DNA from: Diprion similis | Lineage: Eukaryota > Arthropoda > Insecta > Hymenoptera > Diprionidae | Direction: 5' to 3' | Length of the DNA: 64,000 nt | Assembly (NCBI RefSeq): GCF_021155765.1 | Contig: NC_060105.1 | Span: 2,418,001-2,482,000, forward strand | Shown: piece after piece, positions 24,776-36,400 of the stretch | Layout: each line of letters opens with the position of its first letter | How positions within the stretch are numbered: position 1 is the stretch's first letter | Program-made: the position numbers and the translations under genes | The notes under the pieces: model-generated | What the model saw: only the letters and a program-made list of their open reading frames with translations | What the model was told of the DNA's origin: nothing | The model's database searches: none

Positions 24776-27700
24776 ATGAAGAAGAAGATGAAGAACAGTG
24801 GACCAACGTGGCCGTTGCTATTGCTATTAGCCTGCATTGATCAAAGCTTGCAACAGCCATGCCAATATAGAGGGTCGGGCTGTTATTTTCAGCAGAATAA
24901 TGCCGATAAATGCGAGTTTAATTGTCCGTCACACATCGTGCATTCCAGATTTGATATTCATATCTGGCCAAAGGATGCTGTGAAAATACAATGCAACAGT
25001 GATCCACCTTGGTCAATTTTCAAATTAAATTCAACTGGCGAAGTTGAACATGTGAATGAGGTTCGATTCGAGTCATGTTTTCTACCTGAAGTGCCGTTAC
25101 ACGAAATAACTGAAAGGATTGGCGTTCAACCGACAAAGAAGCTGGAATTTAAATCGTACAGAAATCTGAGCTCTATCTTGAAGCGCCGTCATTTGTCAGG
25201 ATTTCCGAAAATAGAGGAATTAAGTTTAAATTTGAATAATTTGCGTCAGGTTCCAGATGATTTATTGGATGATTTCCCGGAGTTGATCACTTTGGAGTTA
25301 CGACAAAATGAAATAGAAGACCTGCCCAAAAATTTTTTCAGCAATTTATCAAAGTTGCAGACTCTGGACCTCGGGAATAATAGAATGACGCGTATGAATC
25401 CATCGCTATTTTCTGGTCTTAATCGGCTCAAGTTGTTGCATCTTTGGGGTAATCGCTTGACTGATATTGATCCATACACATTTGTCGGTTTGACTGATCT
25501 AAGAAGCCTCGGTTTGCATAATAACAACCTAACGACCCTTCGCCCGGAGGTCTTCAAGTCTCTGACGAACCTAACCGACTTGAAAATTTCGGGGAATTAT
25601 TTTACGTCGCTGCCTGAAGATTTATTATCCGAAAACCGCAACTTGACAAAGTTAGCTTTGACATTCAATCGAGTTGTTTTGATCACGTTACCCAACAGAT
25701 TTTTAAGCAACCTGCCTCGACTACAAGACGTATACTTGCAATACAGTAAATTGACGCGCTTACCGGAAGACTTACTTTCAAATAGCTCGGCAATAAAAAT
25801 TCTTGATTTAAATCACAATTCGTTGTCTACTCTTCCGAAAAACATATTCAAGGATTTAACCAATCTCACAAGTCTAAACTTGAGTTGGAACAAGATAACG
25901 AGTCTTCCCGATCGCATATTCCAGTCAATGGCAAAACTTGAGAGGCTGGAGTTGCAGAATAATAACATATTCAAAATTACTCAGTGAGTGATCATTATTT
26001 ACACTTACACAAATGCATGTAATATTCATACTTTTCAATCAATCGCTAGAAAATATACAACTGATGAAAAGCTAGGCCAAGATAAGGAAAATTATCTACT
26101 TTCAACCTGTAAGGCAATCGTAATAATGTTATAAAATAATCAAGTATATTTTCGATTATTGCAGGAATTTGTTTTCGGGACTTGGCGCTTTGGATAATTT
26201 GAACTTGGAATCAAACGGAATGCGGATCATTGAACGAAAGAGCTTTGGGCCGCTAACGTCGTTGAAAATTGGACGATTATCGAATAATAAACTCACCCTG
26301 ATTGATGACACGTTTCCAGGGCAATTTTCACCTTTCGATAGTTGTGTAAACTTAGTTGAACTATATTTGGCCAATAACAGTATTGCGCAGATTTTCTCAG
26401 ACTGGCAGTACATACTGTCGAAACTTAACAAGATAGACCTGAGATATAATCAGCTTTCCGAAATAAAAGTGAGTAGAAAAATATACATGCAATTTACATG
26501 TGAATAATTTTTGTTAAAATATTTTCGAGTTTCAACTGACGCGAACAGCAAGCCGACCTCACGAAAAATTATCTACGAAATGAAGACTGATCAACATTTT
26601 TATCTTTTAGTAAATAGGTTCATTGAGTCGGATAATATATCACATAAACTCACTGCAATATGTTCTCAGCAAGTGAAACCATATTTTTGGACTGTAAAAC
26701 AGCTATTTAATTCAATGGTGTTCATTAATTAAATTAATACACTTCAAAGTCGGTAGTAATTTTTCGTGAAGGAAACGTTCGTGTTAAAAAAAAAAAAAAT
26801 ATTTACGATGACTGTATTTTTGGAACAGTTTGTCGAGCCACGAATGAGCGATCTCAAGCGGTATTGAAAATTATTCATTCGATTATGTATTTCTTATATT
26901 TTCAGGCTGATGATTTGCAATTCTTTTCGGATAAGTTGACACTTGATATCAGACATAACAATATCAAAGTAATCGACTTATCCTTCGCTCCAGCACTCGT
27001 TAATTATCAACACACAAAACTCGCCGCCGATAGAACTGTAATTGTATTAGTGGATGAAAATCCAATTGTCTGTGACTGCAGCTTGAACAGTTTTCTCGAA
27101 TATTTGGACGGACAGATGCATCCAGACGTTCAAAAACTGTTCCACATAAAACCTGACCAGTTGAAGTGCAGTGGCCCGGAATATATGACAGGAACACGTG
27201 TCGCAGATTTGAAATACAAATCTTTCGAATGCCACACGTTGACGTGCGTGGAGGAGTGCAATTGCCTGTTACGGGAAAATGATAATACTATCATCGTGAA
27301 TTGCTCCCACAGAGGTCTTCGCGAAGCACCAAGGGGATTGATGAATCTGACGCGTCGCAACGTCGAACTTGATCTGAGGGGCAACTTTTTGACCGAGATG
27401 CCATCGTTTGGTAAATCAGGTTACGGGAACATCACGGCGCTTTTGCTTTCGCACAACAACATATCCAGTTTTTCGGCCACTCGCGTACCTCCGACACTTC
27501 AGGTGAATTCAGAGCCAAATTAAGAGATCGCTCGCAATCAATGCACGAAGTCTATTCGAGTAATAATTTCCGGGCACGTATTAATTTCTCAACGTTCTTC
27601 TTCTAGGTATTGGAGCTTGACGGAAACGACATGAAACGAATGAATACGACAGCTCTGGGAATTGTTGTGAATTCGACGCCCCTGAAAAGGTTGACGCTCC

Positions 27701-28617
27701 ACCGAAATCCGTGGATTTGCGAATGCGAGGCGAACAGTTTTCGAGAGTTCATCCAGAATAACGGGAGGAGACTACCGGAGATATTGAATACGTCTTGCGG
27801 GGATGCAGCCCATAGAGGGAAGACTCTTTCAACGTTGACGGCTGACGATTTGTGCCCGTCTGCGACCAGAAAAATTATAGCAGGCAGCGTCAGTGTCGCG
27901 GTGGTCAGTTTGTTGTTCGGCATTGTTGCAGCGTTGTGCTTCAAGTACCAATTCCAAATAGAAATATGGTTGTACAGCCATCGATTGTTCGGCAAGCTTT
28001 TTCCAGAGGAGACAGTGGACAAGAATAAAAAGTACGACGCGTTTATAAGCCACGCTCACCAGGATCAAAAGTTCGTCGACGAAGAGCTGATCCCTAAGCT
28101 CGAAAACGGCACCGACGCGTTCAAACTGTGCGTTCATTACCGTGACTGGAATGTCGGGGAAATTATACCGGAGCAGATTACGAGAAGCGTCGAAGAATCA
28201 AGGCGCACGATACTCGTAGTCTCCCCAGATTACGTAAAAAGCGAGTGGGGGAAACTGGAGTTCCAAGCAGCTCATCGTCAGGCTCTCACCGAGCGCAGGA
28301 GCAGAGTCATTATCATCGTTTACGGCGAAATCGGGCCCACCGACCAGTTGGACGAGGAACTACGGGCCTATTTGAAAATGAACACTTACGTGAAGTGGGG
28401 AGATCCTTGGTTCTGGGAGAAGCTGGTCTACGCGATGCCTCATTACAGGCGGGGAAGACCTCGTAAAGAAAATGTACAAAGCAGAAGGACGCAGAGAGAA
28501 AAAAACATATTGAGAAAGCACCAGCAACTCCTCCAACTTAATCCGGACAGAAATGTACTCGTTCATCCGCCCGGAGCAGCGGACACACGACCTCCTCTTA
28601 CCATTCATCGTGTATAA
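24776..28617 (+). CDS. Toll: Toll receptor, copy B (truncated cytoplasmic tail, 1039 aa)
   Basis: Same four-exon structure as copy A: 24776-25983, 26165-26468, 26906-27502 and 27607-28617, joined in frame. Signal peptide, cysteine cap, LRR array, two cysteine clusters, membrane helix and full TIR are all present, so it should be a working receptor. Roughly twenty amino-acid differences from copy A crowd into residues 1-153. From there to about residue 1024 I see one change, Gly to Ser in the membrane helix. After the shared HPPGA sequence a net 98-bp deletion relative to copy A shifts the frame, and a stop follows at 28615-28617. This removes the last ~57 residues of the tail but not the TIR. 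The gene is head-to-head with Lerp. It could be a recent subfunctional copy; the near-identity might in principle reflect assembly, but the distinct flanks argue against that. Confidence 0.93.
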
Positions 28618-28694
28618 TCAGATTGATTTAACACGAGAAAGACAGAGTTCAGACGCGAAAATAATCGGTGGAAAAGACACGATTCCTGCAAATC
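28615..28694 (+). pseudogene. Out-of-frame remnant of the Toll tail downstream of copy B
   Basis: Sequence after the copy B stop still encodes, in another frame, a stretch matching the end of copy A (NQIDLT-x-ERQS...KIIGGKD). It is now 3' UTR because of the upstream 98-bp deletion. Confidence 0.8.
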
Positions 28695-29065
28695 AGGGAG
28701 AATGCAGCAGTATTATCAAAAGGCATGCACGACGACCTGCTGAATCACGTGTAGATAGCCGACCCTTATGGTCGTCAATCTTGTTAAACTATTCTTACGA
28801 GACGCCTGTATATGTATTGACACCATAAACAAATATTATATTCAGACGCGAATGATAACACGGTCCATCACATTCAACCGTATCAACCTGGTTGAATGTA
28901 ATGAATAATAGTATAATAATATTTGTCTGTAGCTAGTACCTACAATTTAGAGCATAAAATATGTATTTCGTGCTCGAGAATGATAAAATATTGATTATAA
29001 TGAGTTAATTTTACATTAATGACAAGGTGTATCCTAAATCTTTTAGCGTGGAGCCGTGTATTGAA

Positions 29066-29071
29066 AATAAA
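29066..29071 (+). terminator. Candidate poly(A) signal of Toll B
   Basis: AATAAA about 450 bp after the stop, in a context (GAGCCGTG upstream) conserved with the Toll A signal at 17239. Confidence 0.55.
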
Positions 29072-29195
29072 AATTAGGATTCCTGTGACATCCTGTAGCT
29101 TGTGCATTCGAATAATTTCCAAGATTTTTAGCAATAACCTAAGCGAGCAAGTTATTATTGAAGTGGAACCGGTGTGACCGTTGATAATCCATAAT

Positions 29196-30114
29196 CTTAC
29201 CGTCACCGTTAAGCAGTAGATCATACTGATTCAAACTTCACTTTTCGCGTCTGCTGGGGATTCAACACAGTACTAAAGACTGTAAATTTCTACAGCTGGA
29301 TTTGACAAGTTTTGAATAAACACCTCTGACCATGGTAATGCGAATATCTTAACGATCTATTTTCTCGAAATGACCGTACCAACTTCTCTCGGTAGTTAGA
29401 GAAATAGGGTAGTGAACGTTCGTTTTTATTTATAGTGCATCATTACATTTTGATTATGTCGTAAAGGGTTCATTTAATTCCTTGTTCAGTTCAAGGAAAA
29501 GGTAACGATTTTTCGAACAGTTTCCCGGAAAACTTAAAAAATTCATAGGTCGTCAGGGATGCACAGTCCGGTGTAAAGGAAATTGACCAAAAAAATAGTA
29601 ATCCCGAGAGTTTTACATGAGCACACATTTTCGGTGGAGAAATGGAGATGTTATGACGTTAAGAATCGGCTGTTTGATGTGAAGAATATTGAAAGTGAGA
29701 GCAACGATCGCGTAGAATTGAAGCTGTTGAAGGTGTTGGAAGTTGATTTATTTCATAATACTCCGTACGATTACTAGGGTACATCTGCTGGAGTTGATAT
29801 CGGATTTATTTAATGAAATGAAACAGTGGTGTGGTGGGAATAAGGAAAGACACTTAAATATGTGAACTCAGCACGAGATCAATCTTAAGTAAACTGAAAT
29901 CTGAGAGTGACGATTAGAATATTCGGGAGGCTATAAATAGCATTAACCTGGCAACTTGTTAAAACAGAATACACTGGCACTCAAACACTTGTACTAGAAT
30001 AAAAAGATGTAGAATAAACTGTCTCTGGATTTAAACAAAAACTGAACAATTATGAGTTTATCATTTTCCTTCTCCCTTAGTTCTAAATACCCTGAGGGAA
30101 TGTCATATGTTTTA
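29196..30114. other. Spacer between Toll B and the satellite
   Basis: No gene recognised. A 64-codon frame at 29583-29777 has no family resemblance and no clear splice context. Confidence 0.55.
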
Positions 30115-30480
30115 GCAGCAACTTCCGCTCCATTCCTCGCAGCATATTCCAACTAGCCACGTGCAATCGATTTCTCGGGTAAAACTACGTCAGACTTGGG
30201 TATAGAAAAATTCTTTGGGGGATTTTTCGAAGGCTTCGGAATTTTCTCAAAAATCAAAAGGGGTAAGCCTTACTTTTGGTCATTTTCGAACCGAAAGTTG
30301 TTCGTCTCGGAATCGATTTGTATAACCATCTCTAGAGTAATTCGACCCCCAGGAACTCATAAAACACATCAAAATAAGCGTAGGACCAGCAGCGAAGAAA
30401 TAACGATGAAAATCGTCAGTTTTTCGGCTGTAACTTTTGACCCGTTGGTCGCAGCCTATTGGAACTGCGCTTAATCGATT
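30115..30480. repeat. Left-edge divergent satellite monomer(s)
   Basis: The first units match the core loosely. They carry TCTCTAGAGTAATTCGACCCC where the core has TTTCTAGACTAAATGGACCCC. They also have an extra CATTTTCGAAC-like segment after TTTTGGT. Both features recur at the right edge. Confidence 0.85.
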
Positions 30481-33400
30481 TCTCTCGCAAAATTACGTCG
30501 GAATAGTGCCCTAGGAAATCAATTCCAGCACTTTTCAAAGTCGTCGAAATTTTGGCCAAAAATACAAAGGGGTTAGCCTTACTTTTTTTTTGGTCGAAAA
30601 ATTTTTCGTCCGGGAATCGATTTGTTCGACCTTTTCTAGACTAAATGGACCCCCAGGAACTCAGAAAACACATCAGAAAGAGCGTAGGAACAACAGCGGA
30701 GAAATGGCGATAAAAATCGTCAGTTTTTTGGCTGTAACTTTTGATCCGTTGGTCGCAGCCTATTGGGACTACGCTTAATCGATTTCTCTCGCAAAATTAC
30801 GTCGAAATAGTGCACCAGGAAATCAATTGCAGCACTTTTCAAAGTCGTCGAAATTTTCGCAAAAAATACAAAGGGGTCAGCCTTACTTTTTTTCTGGTCG
30901 AAAAATTTTTCGTCTGGGAATCGATTTGTTCGACCTTTTCTAGACTAAATGGACCCCCAGGAACTCAGAAAACACATCAAATAGAGCGTAGGAACAACAG
31001 CAGAGAAATGACGATGAAAATCGTCAGTTTTTCGGCTGTAACTTTTGATTCGTTGTTCGCAGCCTATTGGGGCTGCGCTTAATCGATTTCTCTCGCAAAA
31101 TTACGTCGGAATAGTGCCCTAGGAAATCAATTGCAGCACTTTTCCGACTCGTCGAAATTTTCGCAAAAAATACAAAGGGGTTAGCCTTACTTTTTTTTTG
31201 GTCGAAAAATTTTTCGTCTCGGAATCGATTTGTCCGACCTTTACTAGACTAAATGGACCCCCAGGAACTCAAAAAACACATCAAAAAAAGCGTAGCAACA
31301 ACAGCAGAGAAATGTCGATGAAAATCGTCAGTTTTTTGGCTGTAACTTTTGATCCGTTGGTCGCAGCCTATTGAGACTGAGCTTAATCGATTCCTCTCGC
31401 AAAATTACGTCGGAATAGTGCCCTAGGAAATCAATTGCAGCACTTTCCCGAGTCGTCGAAATTTTGGCCAAAAATCCAAAGGGGTTAGCCTCACTTTATT
31501 TTTGGTCGAAAAATTTTTCGTCTGGGAATCGATTTGTTTGACCTTTTCTAGACTAAATGGACCCCCAGGAACTCAAAAAACACATCAAAAAAAGCGTAGG
31601 AAGAACAGCAGAGAAATGTCGATGAAAATCGTCTGTTTTTTGGCTGTAACTTTTGATCCGTTGGTCGCAGCCTATTGGGACTGCGCTTAATCGATTCCTC
31701 TCGCAAAATTACGTCAGAATAGTGCCCTAGGAAATCAATTGCAGCACTCTCCCGAGTAGTCGAAATTTTCGCAAAAAATACAAAGGGGTTAGCCTTACTT
31801 TTTTTTTGGTCGAAAAATTTTTCGTCTGGGAATCGATTTGTTGGACCTTTTCTAGACTAAATGGACCCCCAGGAACTCAGAAAACACATCAAATAGAGCG
31901 TAGGAACAACAGCAGAGAAATGACGATGAAAATCGTCAGTTTTTCGGCTGTAACTTTTGATCCGTTGGTCGCAGCCTATTGGGACTGCGCTCAATCGATT
32001 CCTCTCGCAAAATTACGTCGGAATAGTGCCCTAGGAAATCAATTGCAGCACTTTCCCGAGTCGTCGAAATTTTGGCCAAAAATCCAAAGGGGTTAGCATT
32101 ACTTTTTTTTTGGTCGAAAAATTTTTCGTCTAGGAATCGATTTGTTTGACCTTTTCCAGACTAAATGGATCCCCAGGAACTCAAAAAATACATCAAAAAA
32201 AGCGTAGGAAGAACAGCAGAGAAATGTCGATGAAAATCGTCTGTTTTTTGGCTGTAACTTTTGATCCGTTGGTCGCAGCCTATTGGGACTACGCTTAATC
32301 GATTTCTCTCGCAAAATTACGTCGAAATAGTGCGCCAGGAAATTAATTGCAGCACTTTTCAAAGTCGTCGAAATTTTCGCAAAAAATACAAAGGGGTTAG
32401 CCTTACTTTTTTTCTGGTCCAAAAATTTTTCGTCTGGGAATCGATTTGTTCGACCTTTTCTAGACTAAATGGACCCCCAGGAACTCAGAAAACACATCAG
32501 AAAGAGCGTAGGAACAACAGCAGAGAAATGGCGATAAAAATCGTCAGTTTTTTGGCTGTAACTTTTGATCCGTTGGTCGCAGCCTATTGGGACTACGCTT
32601 AATCGATTTCTATCGCAAAATTACGTCGAAATAGTGCGCCAGGAAATTGATTGCAGCACTTTTCAAAGTCGTCGAAATTTTCGCAAAAAATACAAAGGGG
32701 TTAGCCTTACTTTTTTTTTGGTCGAAAAATTTTTCGTCCGGGAATCGATTTGTTCGACCTTTTCTAGACTAAATGGACCCCCAGGAACTCAGAAAACACA
32801 TCAAATAGAGCGTAGGAACAACAGCAGAGAAATGACGATGAAAATCGTCAGTTTTTCGGCTGTAACTTTTGATTCGTTGTTCGCAGCCTATTGGGGCTGC
32901 GCTTAATCGATTTCTCTCGCAAAATTACGTCGGAATAGTGCCCTAGGAAATTAATTGCAGCACTTTCCCGAGTCGTCGAAATTTTGGCCAAAAATCCAAA
33001 GGGGTTAGCCTCACTTTTTTTTTGGTCGAAAAATTTTTCGTCTAGGAATTGATTTGTTTGACCTTTTCTAGACTAAATGGACCCCCAGGAACTCGAAAAA
33101 CACATCAAAAAAAGCATAAGAACAACAGCAGAGAAATGTCGATGAAAATCGTCAGTTTTTTGGCTGTAACTTTTGATCCGTTGGTCGCAGCCTATTGGGA
33201 CTACGCTTAATCGATTTCTCTCGCAAAATTACGTCGAAATAGTGCGCCCTGAAATTAATTGCAGCACCTGCCCGAGTCGTCGAAATTTTGGCCAAAAATC
33301 CAAAGGGGTTAGCCTCACTTTTTTTTTGGTCCAAAAATTTTACGTCTGGAAATCGATTTGTTCGACCTTTTTTAGACTAAATGGACCCCCAGGAACTCAG

Positions 33401-36400
33401 AAAACACATCAGAAAGAGCGTAGGAACAACAGCAGAGAAATGGCGATAAAAATCGTCAGTTTTTTGGCTGTCACTTTTGATTCGTTGTTCGCAGCCTATT
33501 GGGGCTGCGCTTAATCGATTTCTCTCGCAAAATTACGTCGGAATAGTGCCCTAGGAAATCAATTGCAGCACTTTCCCGAGTCGTCGAAATTTTGGCCAAA
33601 AATCCAAAGGGGTTAGCCTCACTTTTTTTTTGGTCGAAAAATTTTTCGTCTAGGAATCGATTTGTTTGACCTTTTCTAGACTAAATGGACCCCCAGGAAC
33701 TCAAAAAACACATCAAAAAAAGCGTAGGAAGAACAGCAGAGAAATGTCGATGAAAATCGTCTGTTTTTTGGCTGTAACTTTTGATCCGTTGGTCGCAGCC
33801 TATTGGGACTGCGCTCAATCGATTCCTCTCGCAAAATTACGTAGAAATAGTGCCCTAGGAAATCAATTGCAGCACTTTTCCGAGTCGTCGAAATTTTCGC
33901 AAAAAATACAAAGGGGTTAGCCTTACTTTTTTTTTGGTCCAAAAATTTTTCGTCCGGGAATCGATTTGTTCGACCTTTTCCAGACTAAATGGACCCCCAG
34001 GAACTCAGAAAACACATCAGAAAGAGCGTAGGAACAACAGCAGAGAAATGGCGATAAAAATCGTCAGTTTTTTGGCTGTAACATTTGATCCGTTGGTCGC
34101 AGCCTATTGAGACTACGCTTAATCGATTTCTCTCGCAAAATCACGTCGAAATAGTGCGCCAGGAAATTAATTGCAGCACTTTTTAAAGTCGTCGAAATTT
34201 TCGCAAAAAATACAAAGGGGTTAGCCTTACTTTTTTTTTGGTCGAAAAATTTTTCGTCTGGGAATCGATTTGTTGGACCTTTTCCAGACTAAATGGACCC
34301 CCAGGAACTCGAAAAACACATCAAAAAAAGCATAAGAACAACAGCAGAGAAATGTCGATGAAAATCGTCAGTTTTTTGGCTGTAACTTTTGATCCGTTGG
34401 TCGCAGCCTATTGGGACTACGCTTAATCGATTTCTCTCGCAAAATTACGTCGGAATAGTGCCCTAGGAAATCAATTGCAGCACTTTCCCGAGTCGTCGAA
34501 ATTTTGGCCAAAAATCCAAAGGGGTTAGCCTCACTTTTTTTTTGGTCGAAAAATTTTTCGTCTAGGAATTGATTTGTTTGTTCTTTTCTAGACTAAATGG
34601 ACCCCCTGGAACTCAGAAAACACATCAGAAAGAGCGTAGGAACAACAGCAGAGAAATGGCGATAAAAATCGTCAGTTTTTTGGCTGTCACATTTGATCCG
34701 TTGGTCGCAGCCTATTGGGACTACGCTTGATCCATTTCTCTCGCAAAATTACGTCGAAATAGTGCGCCAGGAAATTAATTGCAGCACTTTTCAAAGTCGT
34801 CGAAATTTTCGCAAAAAATACAAAGGGGTTAGCCTTACTTTTTTTTTGGTCGAAAAATTTTTCGTCTGGGAATCGATTTGTTCGACCTTTTCTAGACTAA
34901 ATGGACCCCCAGGAACTCAGAAAACACATCAAATAGAGCGTAGGAACAACAGCAGAGAAATGACGATTGAAATCGTCAGTATTTCGGCTGTAACTTTTGA
35001 TTCGTTGTTCGCAGCCTATTGGGGCTGCGCTTAATCGATTTCTCTCGCAAAATTACGTCGGAATAGTGCCCTAGGAAATCAATTGCAGCACTTTCCCGAG
35101 TCGTCGAAATTTTGGCCAAAAATCCAAAGGGGTTAGCCTCACTTTTTTTTTGGTCGAAAAATTTTTCGTCTAGGAATCGATTTGTTTCACCTTTTCTAGA
35201 CTAAATGGACCCCCAGGAACTCAAAAAACACATCAAAAAAAGCGTAGGAAGAACAGCAGAGAAATGTCGATGAAAATCGTCTGTTTTTTGGCTGTAACTT
35301 TTGATCCGTTGGTCGCAGCCTATTGGGACTGCGCTCAATCGATTCCTCTCGCAAAATTACGTAGGAATAGTGCCCTAGGAAATCAATTGCAGCACTTTTC
35401 CGAGTCGTCGAAATTTTCGCAAAAAATACAAAGGGGTTAGCCTTACTTTTTTTTTGGTCGAAAAATTTTTCGTCTGGGAATCGATTTGTTCGACCTTTTC
35501 TAGACTAAATAGACCCCCAGGAACTCAGAAAACACATCAGAAAGAGCGTAGGAACAACAGCAGAGAAATGGCGATAAAAATCGTCAGTTTTTTGGCTGTA
35601 ACTTTTGATCCGTTGGTCGCAGCCTATTGGGACTACGCTTAATCGATTTCTCTCGCAAAATTACGTCGAAATAGTGCGCCAGGAAATTAATTGCAGCACT
35701 TTTCAAAGTCGTCGAAATTTTCGCAAAAAATACAAAGGGGTTAGCCTTACTTTTTTTTTGGTCGAAAAATGTTTTGTCTGGGAATCGATTCGTTCGACCT
35801 TTTCTAGACTAAATGGACCCCCAGGAACTCAGAAAACACATCAAATAGAGCGTAGGAACAACAGCAGAGAAATGACGATTAAAATCGTCAGTTTTTCGGC
35901 TGTAACTTTTGATTCGTTGTTCGCAGCCTATTGGGGCTGCGCTTAATCGATTTCTCTCGCAAAATTACGTCGAAATAGTGCCCTAGGAAATCAATTGCAG
36001 CACTTTCCCGAGTCGTCGAAATTTTGGCCAAAAATCCAAAGGGGTTAGCCTCACTTTTTTTTTGGTCGAAAAATTTTTCGTCTAGGAATCGATTTGTTTG
36101 ACCTTTTCTAGACTAAATGGACCCCCAGGAACTCAAAAAACACATCAAAAAAAGCGTAGGAAGAACAGCAGAGAAATGTCGATGAAAATCGTCTGTTTTT
36201 TGGCTGTAACTTTTGATCCGTTGGTCGCAGCTTATTGGGACTGCGCTCAATCGATTCCTCTCGCAAAATTACGTAGGAATAGTGCCCTAGGAAATCAATT
36301 GCAGCACTTTTCCGAGTCGTCGAAATTTTCGCAAAAAATACAAAGGGGTTAGCCTTACTTTTTTTTTGGTCCAAAAATTTTTCGTCTGGGAATCGATTTG

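Larger units (their letters stand above)
24560..29195 (+). repeat. Duplicated Toll unit, copy B
   Basis: Partner of 12540-17770. The 3' homology ends near 29195, where both copies share a degenerate stretch ending around GTTATTATTGAAGTGGAAC. No second set of Lerp exons follows, so the duplication did not carry Lerp along, or that part was lost. Confidence 0.9.
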
